Shown here: in pieces, positions 9,895 to 18,206 of the stretch
Position numbering within the stretch: the stretch's first letter is position 1
Layout: every line of letters starts with the position of its first letter
Notes under the pieces: model-generated
The model's input: only the letters and a program-made list of their open reading frames with translations
Database searches by the model: none
Told to the model about the DNA's origin: nothing
From: VXYL01 sp965243175
Lineage (GTDB): Bacteria > Pseudomonadota > Gammaproteobacteria > Pseudomonadales > Azotimanducaceae
DNA length: 64,000 nt
Direction of reading: 5' to 3'
NCBI GenBank assembly: GCA_965243175.1
Contig: OZ251532.1
Coordinates: forward strand, 2,108,001 to 2,172,000
Position numbers and translations under genes: made by a program

Positions 9895-10882
9895 GATGCC
9901 CTTCCGTCTCTTGCCGTGCGTACGCGAAGTAAGTGTTCACTATGGCGTCGTGCAGGGAACCGAGTTGCACTTGGCACTCGTCGATGAAGGCGTGCAGGTC
10001 GTCCTCCCGGCCGGTGGCGCCCAACGCCTTGACGTCCGCTTCCTCGACGCTGGCGATGGCCGCGGAACACGCTCGCAGCGGCTGTTCGCTGCGTGGCAGG
10101 GCGTCGAGGCTGCGCCGGGCGGCGCGCAGGGAACGCAGATAGGAGCGCGGCAGGCGTTCGTCCTTGAACAGGAATTGCAGCACGAGCGGCGTGGAGACGG
10201 CATCGCGCACGGACGCGACGTACGCCTGCATCGCGTAGGTGGAACGCAGGATGCTCCGCCACTGGATGTTCTCGAACGGCTCCAAGTCGTAGCGCGCGGC
10301 GAACAGTTCCGGCGAACGCACGTCGATCATGCGCGTAGTCATGTCGGCGCGTTCCAAGTGGTTGCCGAGGCGCAGCAGCTCCCAAGGCGAGTCGTGCAGC
10401 ATGTGCTGGGAGAGGAAGCCCTCCAGTTGCTGGATGCGCCGGCTGATGCCGTCGAGGGCGTCGTGGAGATGGCTGGCCGACCTCGGCGCCGCCAGCGTCG
10501 TCCGCCCGAACTGGTAGAGGTCATTGACGTACTCGAAGGTCACGCGCGGCATGGTTTCGCGGACGTTGCGGGCGTTCTCCCGCACGCCAGCCAGGGAGCG
10601 AACGATGCTGCCGGGATTGCGCTCGTCCGTGGTCATGAACTTGCACACGTTGCGCTCGCTGGCTAGGGCGTTGGGCCCGTAGAGCGTCTCGAACAGGCCG
10701 TCCGCGCCGGTGATGGCGACCACGCGGTTCCAGCCGAGCGGCAGGCGCACGGGCAGGTCCATGAGCAGATTGGCATGCACCGTGATGAGCCGCGCCGTGG
10801 CGTCGGCGCGTTCGAGATAGCGGCCCAGCCAGTAGACGCGCTCGGCGACACGGGAGAGGATGTTCAAGGCCATCGTCGCCAT
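9878..10882 (-). CDS. Alpha-E domain protein (DUF403)
   Basis: An all-helical protein of 334 residues (331 if the ATG at 10873 is used) that opens ILSRVAERVYWLGRYLERADATARLI, the signature of the alpha-E family. It continues with LRLGNHLERADMTTRMID in the second half. Members usually sit with a circularly permuted ATP-grasp enzyme and a transglutaminase-like protein in a peptide-modification cluster, but neither partner is in this window. It lies between the arsC-like gene (44 nt upstream) and the short PLP-fold gene, overlapping the latter by 17 nt. No clear Shine-Dalgarno sequence distinguishes the two possible starts. Confidence 0.82.
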   Translation of the reverse strand: MATMALNILSRVAERVYWLGRYLERADATARLITVHANLLMDLPVRLPLGWNRVVAITGADGLFETLYGPNALASERNVCKFMTTDERNPGSIVRSLAGVRENARNVRETMPRVTFEYVNDLYQFGRTTLAAPRSASHLHDALDGISRRIQQLEGFLSQHMLHDSPWELLRLGNHLERADMTTRMIDVRSPELFAARYDLEPFENIQWRSILRSTYAMQAYVASVRDAVSTPLVLQFLFKDERLPRSYLRSLRAARRSLDALPRSEQPLRACSAAIASVEEADVKALGATGREDDLHAFIDECQVQLGSLHDAIVNTYFAYARQETEGHRAAAN

Positions 10883-10926
10883 CCGGCTTGCCGCGGGCGC
10901 GGAGTTCGCTCGCCGCCAAGGTGTAC

Positions 10927-11280
10927 CTAGAGCAGGTCCTCCACCTTCTCCGAAGGGCGAGCGATCACCGCCCGTTCGCCGCGCACGACCACCGGCCGCT
11001 GCATGAGTTTCGGATGCTCCGCGAGCAGGCCGACCACGGCGTCTTCGCTGGCGTAGTCCGCCGCCTTCAGGCCCAGCTCGCGGAAGTTGGCGTCCTTGCG
11101 GACCAGCTCCCCCGGCGCGTCCTCGATCATGCCGAGCACGCGCCGCAGGCCTGCTTCGTCCAAGGGTGCCTTCAAGTACTCGACGACGTCGAACTCGACG
11201 CCGCGCTCTTGCAGGATGGCCAAGGCACCCCGCGACTTGCTGCAAGCCGGGTTGTGGTACAGGACGATGCGTTCGCTCAT
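10927..11280 (-). CDS. ArsC/YfgD family reductase
   Basis: A 117-residue thioredoxin-fold protein starting MSERIVLYHNPACSKSR. The HNPxCSKSR motif carries the single N-terminal catalytic Cys13 of glutaredoxin-coupled arsenate reductases, and the C-terminal RPVVVRGERAVIARPSE contains the usual substrate-binding Arg residues. It may reduce arsenate to arsenite using glutathione and glutaredoxin, but no arsR, arsB or ACR3 gene is nearby, so a housekeeping YfgD-like role is equally possible. It is the first gene of a four-gene minus-strand run with the alpha-E protein and the two PLP-fold genes. Confidence 0.88.
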   Translation of the reverse strand: MSERIVLYHNPACSKSRGALAILQERGVEFDVVEYLKAPLDEAGLRRVLGMIEDAPGELVRKDANFRELGLKAADYASEDAVVGLLAEHPKLMQRPVVVRGERAVIARPSEKVEDLL

Positions 11281-11381
11281 GGTTGGGTCCGCACAGGCTC
11301 AGGTTGCGAACGAGTGTACCGCTTCCAAACCGAGCAACGCCGCCAAGACCGGGCTTGGGAACAGCCGACCGAGGGGCCGCG

Positions 11382-11864
11382 TCACGCTTCGCCTCCCGCC
11401 TTGGCGCAGCCTTGGTTGCCGGCGGCAGCGTCGAGCGGTTGCTGGGCGCTGCAGTAGGCGGCGACCTGAGCGTCGGTGGTGGCATGCGCGAAGTCCAAGA
11501 GGGCCGATTCGTTCGCCGCCGTGGCGATCGTGGCGAGGGCGCGCACCTTGCGGTACGACAGATCGCCCTTCTCGAAGGCGTCCTCCGTGCGCGGCAGATT
11601 CAGCAGCGCATAGGCGGTGCGGAGCTTCTCCCGGGCGGCCTCCTGGTCGATGCCGCAAGCGGCGTGCAGCCAAGCGGGCGTGTTGGAGACTGTCTTGCCG
11701 CCTTCGAGTGGAGCGCGGTACGCCTGTTCGAGATCGAACTCGCGCAGCCGCTGCAGGAACAGGCAGGCGTGACGAGTGGCGGCGCGATAGCTGAGCAGCA
11801 GTTCCTCGCGGCAAGCCTGTTGCGTGGCTTCGGCGCAGCTGGATGGAGTGGAGGGAGCATTCAT
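11382..11864 (-). CDS. DUF222-like N-terminal fragment without HNH nuclease
   Basis: A 160-residue protein. The middle (TPAWLHAACGIDQEAAREKL, then YRKVRALATIATAANES) matches the helical DUF222 region that precedes an HNH endonuclease domain in a large family of mobile-element-like proteins. Those proteins are usually 350-500 residues, and the HNH part is missing: the frame ends in an Ala/Gly-rich tail and the 100 bp downstream hold no recognisable HNH motif. I chose the ATG at 11864 because AAGGA sits 8 nt upstream. It is probably a relic or a stand-alone DUF222 protein. It is divergent from the APH-family gene across a 131-bp region with dyad symmetry. Confidence 0.6.
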   Translation of the reverse strand: MNAPSTPSSCAEATQQACREELLLSYRAATRHACLFLQRLREFDLEQAYRAPLEGGKTVSNTPAWLHAACGIDQEAAREKLRTAYALLNLPRTEDAFEKGDLSYRKVRALATIATAANESALLDFAHATTDAQVAAYCSAQQPLDAAAGNQGCAKAGGEA

Positions 11865-11894
11865 GGTGCGGTCCTTGTATGGTTGGCTGGTGTG

Positions 11895-11916
11895 CGCCGA
11901 GCGCATGCGTTCGGCG
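11895..11916. promoter_or_regulatory. Near-perfect 22-bp palindrome in the divergent intergenic region
   Basis: The core GCCGAGCGCATGCGTTCGGC (11896-11915) is self-complementary except for one G/T pair, and one more C/G pair extends it on each side. It lies 31 nt upstream of the DUF222-like start, between that start and the likely -10 region. It could be an operator or a 5'-leader hairpin; no regulator gene adjoins it. Confidence 0.4.
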
Positions 11917-11927
11917 AGACAACTGGC

Positions 11928-11941
11928 ATTGTATACAGTAT
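11928..11941. promoter_or_regulatory. AT-rich divergent -10 region with GTATAC core
   Basis: ATTGTATACAGTAT is the only AT-rich stretch between two GC-rich divergent genes. On the minus strand TATACAAT makes a good -10 for the DUF222-like gene; on the plus strand CAGTAT could serve the APH-family gene. The GTATAC centre also resembles operator cores of GntR/FCD-type repressors, which is only an analogy. Confidence 0.35.
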
Positions 11942-11995
11942 TCGGCGGACGTCAACGGTTTTTTCGGCGTTGGCTCGGCGTTCAAAGGAGGGCGC

Positions 11996-13111
11996 ATGGC
12001 AGGAGAGGTCGGGGCGGAGCGGCAAGTCGACCCGTTCGTCGACGAAGCGCCGCCGGAAACGGCGCCGGTGCGTCAAGGCGAGGACTTGGACTGGACGCGC
12101 ATCGAGCGCTACCTGCGCGAACGCTTGCCGTCCGAGGCGGGCAGCTTGGACGGCGACTTCGACGTGCTGCAGTTTCCGAACGGCTCGGCGAACCTCACCT
12201 ATCTGCTGCGTTTCGGGCCCACCGAACTGGTGCTTCGCCGCCCGCCGTTCGGCGTCCTGGCGCCGGGCGCCCATGACATGAAGCGCGAGTTCCGCGTGCT
12301 GTCGCGGCTCTGGCGGGTGTTCGACGCGGCGCCGAGGGCGTTCCTGTTCTGCGACGACCACGCGGTCGGCGGCGCGGACTTCTTCGTGATGGAGCGGCGG
12401 CGGGGCGAGGTGATCCGCGGCGTGGTGCCGCCGTCCATGCGCCACCATGCGGACGTCGGCCACCGTTTGGGCACGGCGCTCGTCGACCGCATCGCCGAGT
12501 TCCACACGTTGGATCCGCAGGCGGTGGACTTGGGAGACCTGGGCCGCCCGGACGGCTTCGTCGCCCGCCAGCTGCGCGGCTGGAAACGACGTTGGGACCT
12601 GGTGGCGGACGAACGCCACGACGCGGACATGACGGCGCTGCATCGCGCCCTCGAAGCGGCGATGCCCGAGGCGCAACGGGTGTCTCTGGTCCACAACGAT
12701 CTGAAGCTGGACAACTGCATGTTCGATCCCGCGGACCCGGATCGCGTCACCGCGTTCTTCGACTGGGACATGACCACTCTGGGCGACCCGCTGATCGACG
12801 TCGGCACGCTGCTGAACTACTGGCCGGACCCGAGCGACGATGAAACGGCGAAGCGTTTCAGCCACGACGGCATGGGCAGCATGGGCCTGCCCCCAAGGCG
12901 CGTCGTCAGCGAGCGCTACGCGCAGCGCAGCCGCCTCGACCTGGAGAAGATCGGCTGGTACGAAGCATTCGCGCTATGGAAGACGGCAACCGTCGTTCAG
13001 CAACTGCACCACCGCTGGAAGGTCGGCGACTCAAGCGATCCGCGCATGGAGACCGTGGCCGACGGCCTGCCGAGACTGGTCGCCAACGCCGCCCGCTTGC
13101 TCGAGGGCTAG
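11996..13111 (+). CDS. Aminoglycoside-phosphotransferase-family kinase (ACAD10-like)
   Basis: A 371-residue protein-kinase-like-fold enzyme. Visible motifs are NGSANLTYLLRFG (nucleotide loop), LVLRRPP (ATP-binding Arg/Lys strand), the catalytic loop VHNDLKLDNCMFD (Brenner HxDxxxxN pattern) and FFDWDMTTLGDPLID (metal-binding DFG equivalent). The family includes ACAD10-type kinases linked to acyl-CoA and hydroxy-acid metabolism as well as antibiotic kinases; nothing here identifies the substrate. The start ATG has a strong AAAGGAGGG Shine-Dalgarno sequence 3 nt upstream. It is probably a small-molecule kinase in the cytoplasm. Confidence 0.82.
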   Translation: MAGEVGAERQVDPFVDEAPPETAPVRQGEDLDWTRIERYLRERLPSEAGSLDGDFDVLQFPNGSANLTYLLRFGPTELVLRRPPFGVLAPGAHDMKREFRVLSRLWRVFDAAPRAFLFCDDHAVGGADFFVMERRRGEVIRGVVPPSMRHHADVGHRLGTALVDRIAEFHTLDPQAVDLGDLGRPDGFVARQLRGWKRRWDLVADERHDADMTALHRALEAAMPEAQRVSLVHNDLKLDNCMFDPADPDRVTAFFDWDMTTLGDPLIDVGTLLNYWPDPSDDETAKRFSHDGMGSMGLPPRRVVSERYAQRSRLDLEKIGWYEAFALWKTATVVQQLHHRWKVGDSSDPRMETVADGLPRLVANAARLLEG

Positions 13112-13167
13112 CCGGGTCGCGGGCGTCCCACGACTTTTCCGCCTCTATTTCCTGCCTCGCCGACGAA

Positions 13168-14277
13168 ATGCTTGCCACTTGGTTCCGTCGCCGCCGCTAT
13201 CTGCGGTTCACGCGCCACGTCGCCGGGGCCATCCGACGGCGGCTGCTGCGCGTCGCCGCGCTGTTCGCCGGGCTGTTCGTGCTGCACGTCGCGGCGATGA
13301 TGACGGTGGAGGAGTTCGGTCTGCTGGAAGCCATCTGGCTGACGATGACCACCGCCACCACGGTGGGCTACGGCGACATCTCCGCCACGACTCCGATGGG
13401 CCGTCTCGCCACCATGCTGTGCATGTACCTGTTCGGCATCTTCCTGCTGGCGCAGGCCGCTTCCGACCTGTTCGACTACCGCGCCTTGCTGCGCGAACGC
13501 CGCCGTCGCGGCGAGTTCAAATGGAGAAACATGAAGGCACACCTGCTCATCGTGAACGTTCCGAGCCAGGACGCGGAACACTATCTCGAACGCCTGGTCG
13601 ACCATGTGCGGCGCACCCCCGCGCTCGGCGACATCCCCATCCAGCTGCTCACGCCCCACTACGCCGACGGCTTGCCAGCCGAACTGGTGGATGCCGGCGT
13701 GACGCACTACACCGGCGTTGCCGAGAACTCCGACAATCTCGACGCCGCCAACGCGGACGACGCCAGCCACATCATCGTCATCGCCGACGAACCCTTCGAC
13801 GCCCGTTCGGACGCGCACACCTACGACATCCTCAGCCGCTTGAAGGCCAGCGAAGACCCGCGCCGCGTGGTGGTCGCGGAAGTGGTGGACGACGCCAACC
13901 GCGAACGCATCATGGCCGCCGGCGCCACGACCACCGTGCGCCCCATCCGCGCCTACCCCGAACTGGTCGTGCGAGCGCTGGCCGCGCCGGGCGTCGAGCA
14001 AGTGCTGGAGAACCTCTTCACCCACGAATCCGACCACCTCGCCCGCTTCGACGAACCGTTCTCCGGCTTGCGCTGGGGCGACGTGCTGGTGAGCTTCGTC
14101 AGCGCCGGCGCCGGCATTCCAATGGCCTACATCGACGCCAACGGCGTCCACACCAACCCCCACCACGACGACGTATGCAGCGGCACCGCCATCGTCGGCC
14201 TGGTGGACGAAACCCAAACCGTTACCCACGAGAAGGTGGCCGCCTGCCTACGCAAGGCTTCCGCCGAGAGCCAGTGA
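13168..14277 (+). CDS. Potassium channel with TrkA-N/RCK-type regulatory domain
   Basis: A 369-residue membrane protein. After a basic N-terminus come two transmembrane helices (about 25-45 and 83-103) flanking a pore loop with the K+ selectivity filter TTVGYGD. The cytoplasmic part begins KAHLLIVNVPS, an RCK/TrkA-N-like Rossmann domain (DASHIIVIADE, TYDILSRLKA), and ends with a TrkA-C-like segment. The usual GxGxxG dinucleotide loop is replaced by NVPSQD, as in some ligand-gated channels. It probably gates K+ flux in response to a ligand or redox state. The start at 13168 places the first helix correctly; there is no strong Shine-Dalgarno sequence. Confidence 0.88.
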   Translation: MLATWFRRRRYLRFTRHVAGAIRRRLLRVAALFAGLFVLHVAAMMTVEEFGLLEAIWLTMTTATTVGYGDISATTPMGRLATMLCMYLFGIFLLAQAASDLFDYRALLRERRRRGEFKWRNMKAHLLIVNVPSQDAEHYLERLVDHVRRTPALGDIPIQLLTPHYADGLPAELVDAGVTHYTGVAENSDNLDAANADDASHIIVIADEPFDARSDAHTYDILSRLKASEDPRRVVVAEVVDDANRERIMAAGATTTVRPIRAYPELVVRALAAPGVEQVLENLFTHESDHLARFDEPFSGLRWGDVLVSFVSAGAGIPMAYIDANGVHTNPHHDDVCSGTAIVGLVDETQTVTHEKVAACLRKASAESQ

Positions 14278-14356
14278 AGCGCATGGACGAGACCTCGCGC
14301 TCGGAACGCGCTGACGACGCGAGGGCGCTCCGCCAACCCTTCCGAAGGCGGACCGG

Positions 14357-16918
14357 CTAGCGAGCTAACAGTTCAACAGCGCTTTCCGTTGTTTCCGGCG
14401 CCGCCAGTGCGGGCATTCGCTGGCCGCGTTCGCGGACGAAGACGAGGGAGTCGTCGGGTTGTTTGCTGTTGACGAACGTGCGGAAGCGCTTGAGCTTCTC
14501 GGCGTCCTCGATGGTGGCCTTCCATTCGCACTCGTAGGTGCCTACCACGTGGGCCATCTCCGCTTCCAAGTCGGCGGCCAGGCCCAGTGCGTCGTCGATG
14601 ACCACGGATTTCAGGTAGTCGATGCCGCCTTCCAGGTTCTCAAGCCATACGGATGTGCGTTGCAGGCGGTCCGCGGTGCGGATGTAGAACATCAGGAAGC
14701 GGTCGATCAGCTGGATCAGCCGCTCGTCGTCGAGGCCGGTGGCGAACAGGTCGGCGTGGCGCGGTCTCATGCCGCCGTTGCCGCAGACGTAGAGGTTCCA
14801 GCCGATTTCGGTGGCGATCACGCCGACGTCCTTGCTTTGCGCTTCGGCACATTCGCGGGTGCAGCCGGAGACGGCGAGCTTGAGTTTGTGGGGCGAGCGC
14901 AGGCCCTTGTAGCGGTTCTCGATGGCGATGGCCATGCCGACGCTGTCCAGGACGCCGTAGCGGCACCATGTGGTGCCGACGCAGGATTTCACGGTGCGCA
15001 CCGCTTTGCCGTAGGCATGGCCGGTCTCGAAACCGGCGTCGATCAGTTCGCGCCAGATGAGCGGCAGTTCGTGAACCTGGGCGCCGAACAGATCGATGCG
15101 CTGGCCGCCGGTGATCTTGGTGTACAGATCGTACTTCTTCGCCACTTGCCCCAAGGCGATGAGCTTGTCCGGCGTGATCTCGCCGCCGGGCACCCGCGGC
15201 ACCACCGAGTAGGTGCCGTTCTTCTGCATGTTGGCCAGGAAGTGATCGTTGGTGTCCTGCAGGGGCGCGTACGCGGCCTTCAGCACGTAGTCGTTCCAGC
15301 ACGATGCGAGGATCGAAGCCACCGCGGGTTTGCAGATGTCGCAGCCACGGCCCTTGCCGTGCTTCTCGATGAGTTCCTCGAAGGCGGTGATGCCTTCGAC
15401 GCGGACGAGGTGGTGCAGCTCCTGGCGGGTGTGCGGAAAGTGCTCGCAGATGTCGGTATTGATGGCGACGCCGAGTTTCTCGAGTTCCATGTTCAGCACC
15501 TGCGTGACCAGCGGCGCGCAGCCGCCGCAGCCCGTGCTGGCCTTGGTGCAGGCGCGGACGGCGCCGAGGGTGGTGGCGCCGTCGCCCACGGCAGCGGCAA
15601 TCGCGCCCTTCGAGACGTCGTGGCAGGAGCAGATCTGCGCACTGTCCGGCAGGGCGTCGATGGCCCCGGCCGGCATCCCGCCGCCTTCGCGCTGCGGCAG
15701 GATCAACGCATCTGGATGCGTCGGCAGCGTCAACTCGTTCTGCATCGTTTGCAGCAACATGCCGTAGTCGGCGGTGTCGCCGACCAGCACGGCGCCGAGC
15801 AGCTTCTTGCCGGTCTTGTTCACCACGATGCGCTTGTAGACTTGCTCGCGTTCGTCGATGTAGGTGTAGGTGGATGCGCCGCGGGTTCGCCCGTGGGCGT
15901 CGCCGATGCTGGCCACGTCCACGCCCAAGAGCTTCAGCTAGGTACTCATGTCGGCGCTGCGAAACGTCGCGTTCGAGTTCTCCGCCAGCACGCCAGCTGC
16001 CACCTTGGCCATTTCGTAGCCGGGGGCGACCAGGCCGAAGATGCGTCCCTCGTAGAGGGCACATTCGCCGATGGCGAGGATGTCGGGGTCCGACGTCTTG
16101 CAACGCTCGTCGATGGCGATGCCGCCGCGTTCGCCCATGTCGAGTTCGCAGTCGCGGGCCAACTCGTCGCGTGGTCGGATGCCGGCCGAGAAGACCACCA
16201 TGTCGGTTTCCAGCGCTTCGCCATCGGCGAACTCCATGCGGTAGCGAGCGGACTCTCCGGCAACGATGCGCTGCGTGTTCTTGCCGGTATGAACCGTGAC
16301 GCCCAAGTCCTCGATCATGCCGCGCAGCATCGCCGCGCCGCCTTCGTCCAACTGCGTACCCATCAGCGCTGGCGCGAACTCCACCACGTGCGTGGCAAGC
16401 GCCATGTTCTTCAGCGCGTTGGCGGCTTCGAGGCCAAGCAGGCCGCCGCCCACCACCACGCCCGTTTCCGCCTGTGCGCCGGACGCTTGGATGGCGTCCA
16501 GGTCTTCGATGGTGCGGTAGACGTGGCAATGCGGCAGGTCGCGACCTTCGATCGGCGGCACGAAGGGATAGGAGCCGGTGGCGAGAACCAGCTTGTCGTA
16601 GCTCACGCGCCGCCCTTGGTCCGTGCGTACGGATTTCGCCTCGCGATCTATCCGCGTCACTCGCTCGCCGATGTGTACCGTGGCACTCGGCGGCAACGGT
16701 GGCAGCGCCAGTTCCTGGGCGCCGACGCCGGAGAAGTAATCGCTCAAGTGAACGCGGTCGTAGGCCGCGCGCGGCTCCTCGCCGAACACGGTGACGGCCC
16801 ATCCCGGCGCGGCGGCAAGTTCCACGAAGCGGTGGCCCACCATGCCGTTGCCGACCACCACCACCTGACGGTCGGCAAGTTGGCAAGTTGCTCCGTTCGA
16901 TGTTTGGATGACGTCCAT
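14357..16918 (-). pseudogene. nirB: NADH-dependent nitrite reductase large subunit, interrupted by an in-frame amber codon
   Basis: NirB reduces nitrite to ammonium with NADH. The reading frame is continuous over about 853 codons (E. coli 847) except for one TAG at 15938-15940, after residue 326. It falls between the FAD/NAD domain (VVVVGNGMVGHRF start) and the rest: a BFD-type [2Fe-2S] segment (ICSCHD, STGCGGC), then the siroheme/[4Fe-4S] half (CVGTTWCRYG, SGCTRECAEAQ). E. coli reads ADMSTKLKLMGVDVAS at this place; here it is ADMST-stop-LKLLGVDVAS, so a single A-to-T change turned Lys AAG into TAG. Both halves are otherwise well conserved. The start at 16918 lies 13 nt below a sigma-54 promoter; a TTG at 16972 would lie upstream of that promoter. 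It could be a nonsense mutant, suppressed readthrough or a base-call error. Confidence 0.9.
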
Positions 16919-16930
16919 GTGCGAACAGGA

Positions 16931-16947
16931 AGCAACAACCGTGCCAG
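16931..16947 (-). promoter_or_regulatory. Sigma-54 (RpoN) -24/-12 promoter of nirB
   Basis: On the minus strand this reads CTGGCACGGTTGTTGCT, a full match to the consensus YTGGCACGRNNNTTGCW with correct GG/GC spacing. Transcription should start about 12 nt past the GC, close to 16920, only a few bases before the nirB ATG at 16918. This implies nitrogen-regulated, enhancer-dependent expression and a very short or absent leader. Confidence 0.8.
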
Positions 16948-17014
16948 TGAACTCCGCCAAAAGGCTGGCCAAGCCTTGTGGACGTTCTTGGTGCGACGGT
17001 GGCGCAGCCTAGCC

Positions 17015-17033
17015 TCTTCGCGCACCGCGAAGA
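17015..17033. promoter_or_regulatory. Perfect 8-bp inverted repeat between nirB and the SMP-30-like gene
   Basis: TCTTCGCG and CGCGAAGA are separated by CAC. The dyad is about 70 bp upstream of the nirB -24 box and about 80 bp upstream of the divergent start at 17116, a position suited to an activator or repressor site. It does not match the NtrC consensus, so the binding protein is unknown. Confidence 0.35.
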
Positions 17034-17115
17034 CGCATGCGCGGCACAAGGAGAGCAGCGCCCTGCCAACGACTGTATGATCGCGTTCGAGCGAGGGCGA
17101 GTGGGAGAGTTGGCC

Positions 17116-18177
17116 ATGCATCGACGTTCGTTCCTAACCGCCGCAGCCGCCTTGCCGTTGGCGGCGACGCTGCCGCGATCGCTGGCAGCCGACCCGGTGC
17201 GCTATCCGCATCCCGACTTGGTGGCGCTGGATTCCAGCTTCGGCGGCTTCCCCGGCAACACGCCCATCAACCGCCTCTACACCAATCCCGGCATGTACTG
17301 GGCCGAAGGGCCGGCGTGGAACGGCATGGGCAACTACTTGGTATGGAGCGACATTCCCAACAATCGCCAATACCGCTGGCTGCATGAGGACGGGCACGTT
17401 TCGGTGTTCCGGCAGCCTTCCAACTACAGCAACGGCAATACCTTCGATCTGCAAGGGCGGCAGATTTCCTTCGAGCATCTCACCCACCGCGTGGTTCGCT
17501 ACGAACGCGACGGCACCACCACCGTGCTGGCCGACAGCTTCAACGGCAAGCCGCTGAACGCGCCCAACGACGGCATCGTCCATCCGAACGGCGACTTGTG
17601 GTTTTCGGACCCCGGCTACGGCACCTTGGGCGACTACGAAGGCAAGAAGGTGGACACCGGCTCCGTGCAGCCACATCAGAAGGAGGCGATCTACCGCCTG
17701 GACGCCAAGACCGGCAAGCTGTTCCAGGTGACCGACGAGATATTCAAGCCGAACGGCGTCTGCTTCTCGCCCGACTACGCCAAGCTGTACGCCGCCGACA
17801 CCGGCGGTTCCCACTACGGCGACCAGGCGCCGCCCGTCATCAAGGTTTGGGACGTGGTGGATCAGAAGCGTCTGGCCAACGGCCGTGTCTTCGCCAGCAT
17901 GGCGATCACGGTGGACGGCGAGGAGAAGAACTGCTTCGCCGACGGCATCCGCTGCGACACTGAAGGCTTCATCTGGGCAAGCGCCGGCTGGGGCGGCCCG
18001 GGCGTCGACGGCGTGCATGTGTTCAACCCGGAAGGTGCCCGCGTGGGTCAGATCCTGCTGCCGGAAATCTGCGCCAACGTCTGCTTCGGCGGCCCCAAGC
18101 GCAACCGCTTGTTCATGACGGCAAGCCAGTCGCTATACGCCGTCTACACCAACGTTCGCGGGGCGCACTTCTGCTAG
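17116..18177 (+). CDS. SMP-30/gluconolactonase/LRE-family secreted beta-propeller protein
   Basis: A 353-residue protein with an N-terminal signal MHRRSFLTAAAALPLAATLPRSLA whose RRSFL resembles a twin-arginine motif, so export folded to the periplasm is likely. The mature part is a six-bladed propeller of the SMP-30 type: EGPAWNGMGNYLVWSDI, NAPNDGIVHPNGDLWFSDPGYG (metal-binding Asn/Asp) and FKPNGVCFSPDYAKLYAADTG. Relatives are lactonases acting on sugar lactones; the substrate here is not evident. GGAGAG lies 7 nt before the ATG, and TATGAT at 17076-17081 may be its -10 box. It sits between nirB and the PP2C-kinase gene, where Pseudomonas has no such gene, so it may be an insertion. Confidence 0.85.
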   Translation: MHRRSFLTAAAALPLAATLPRSLAADPVRYPHPDLVALDSSFGGFPGNTPINRLYTNPGMYWAEGPAWNGMGNYLVWSDIPNNRQYRWLHEDGHVSVFRQPSNYSNGNTFDLQGRQISFEHLTHRVVRYERDGTTTVLADSFNGKPLNAPNDGIVHPNGDLWFSDPGYGTLGDYEGKKVDTGSVQPHQKEAIYRLDAKTGKLFQVTDEIFKPNGVCFSPDYAKLYAADTGGSHYGDQAPPVIKVWDVVDQKRLANGRVFASMAITVDGEEKNCFADGIRCDTEGFIWASAGWGGPGVDGVHVFNPEGARVGQILLPEICANVCFGGPKRNRLFMTASQSLYAVYTNVRGAHFC

Positions 18178-18206
18178 GCGCGTCCCACGCCGAGATGGCA
18201 AGCGGG

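Noticed and set aside
15938..15940. Programmed amber recoding (pyrrolysine-like) in nirB
   Set aside because: NirB has no known special residue there and Lys is the normal residue; a mutation or base error is simpler.
16919..16972. TTG start of nirB at 16972
   Set aside because: It lies upstream of the sigma-54 promoter, so it would not be transcribed from it.
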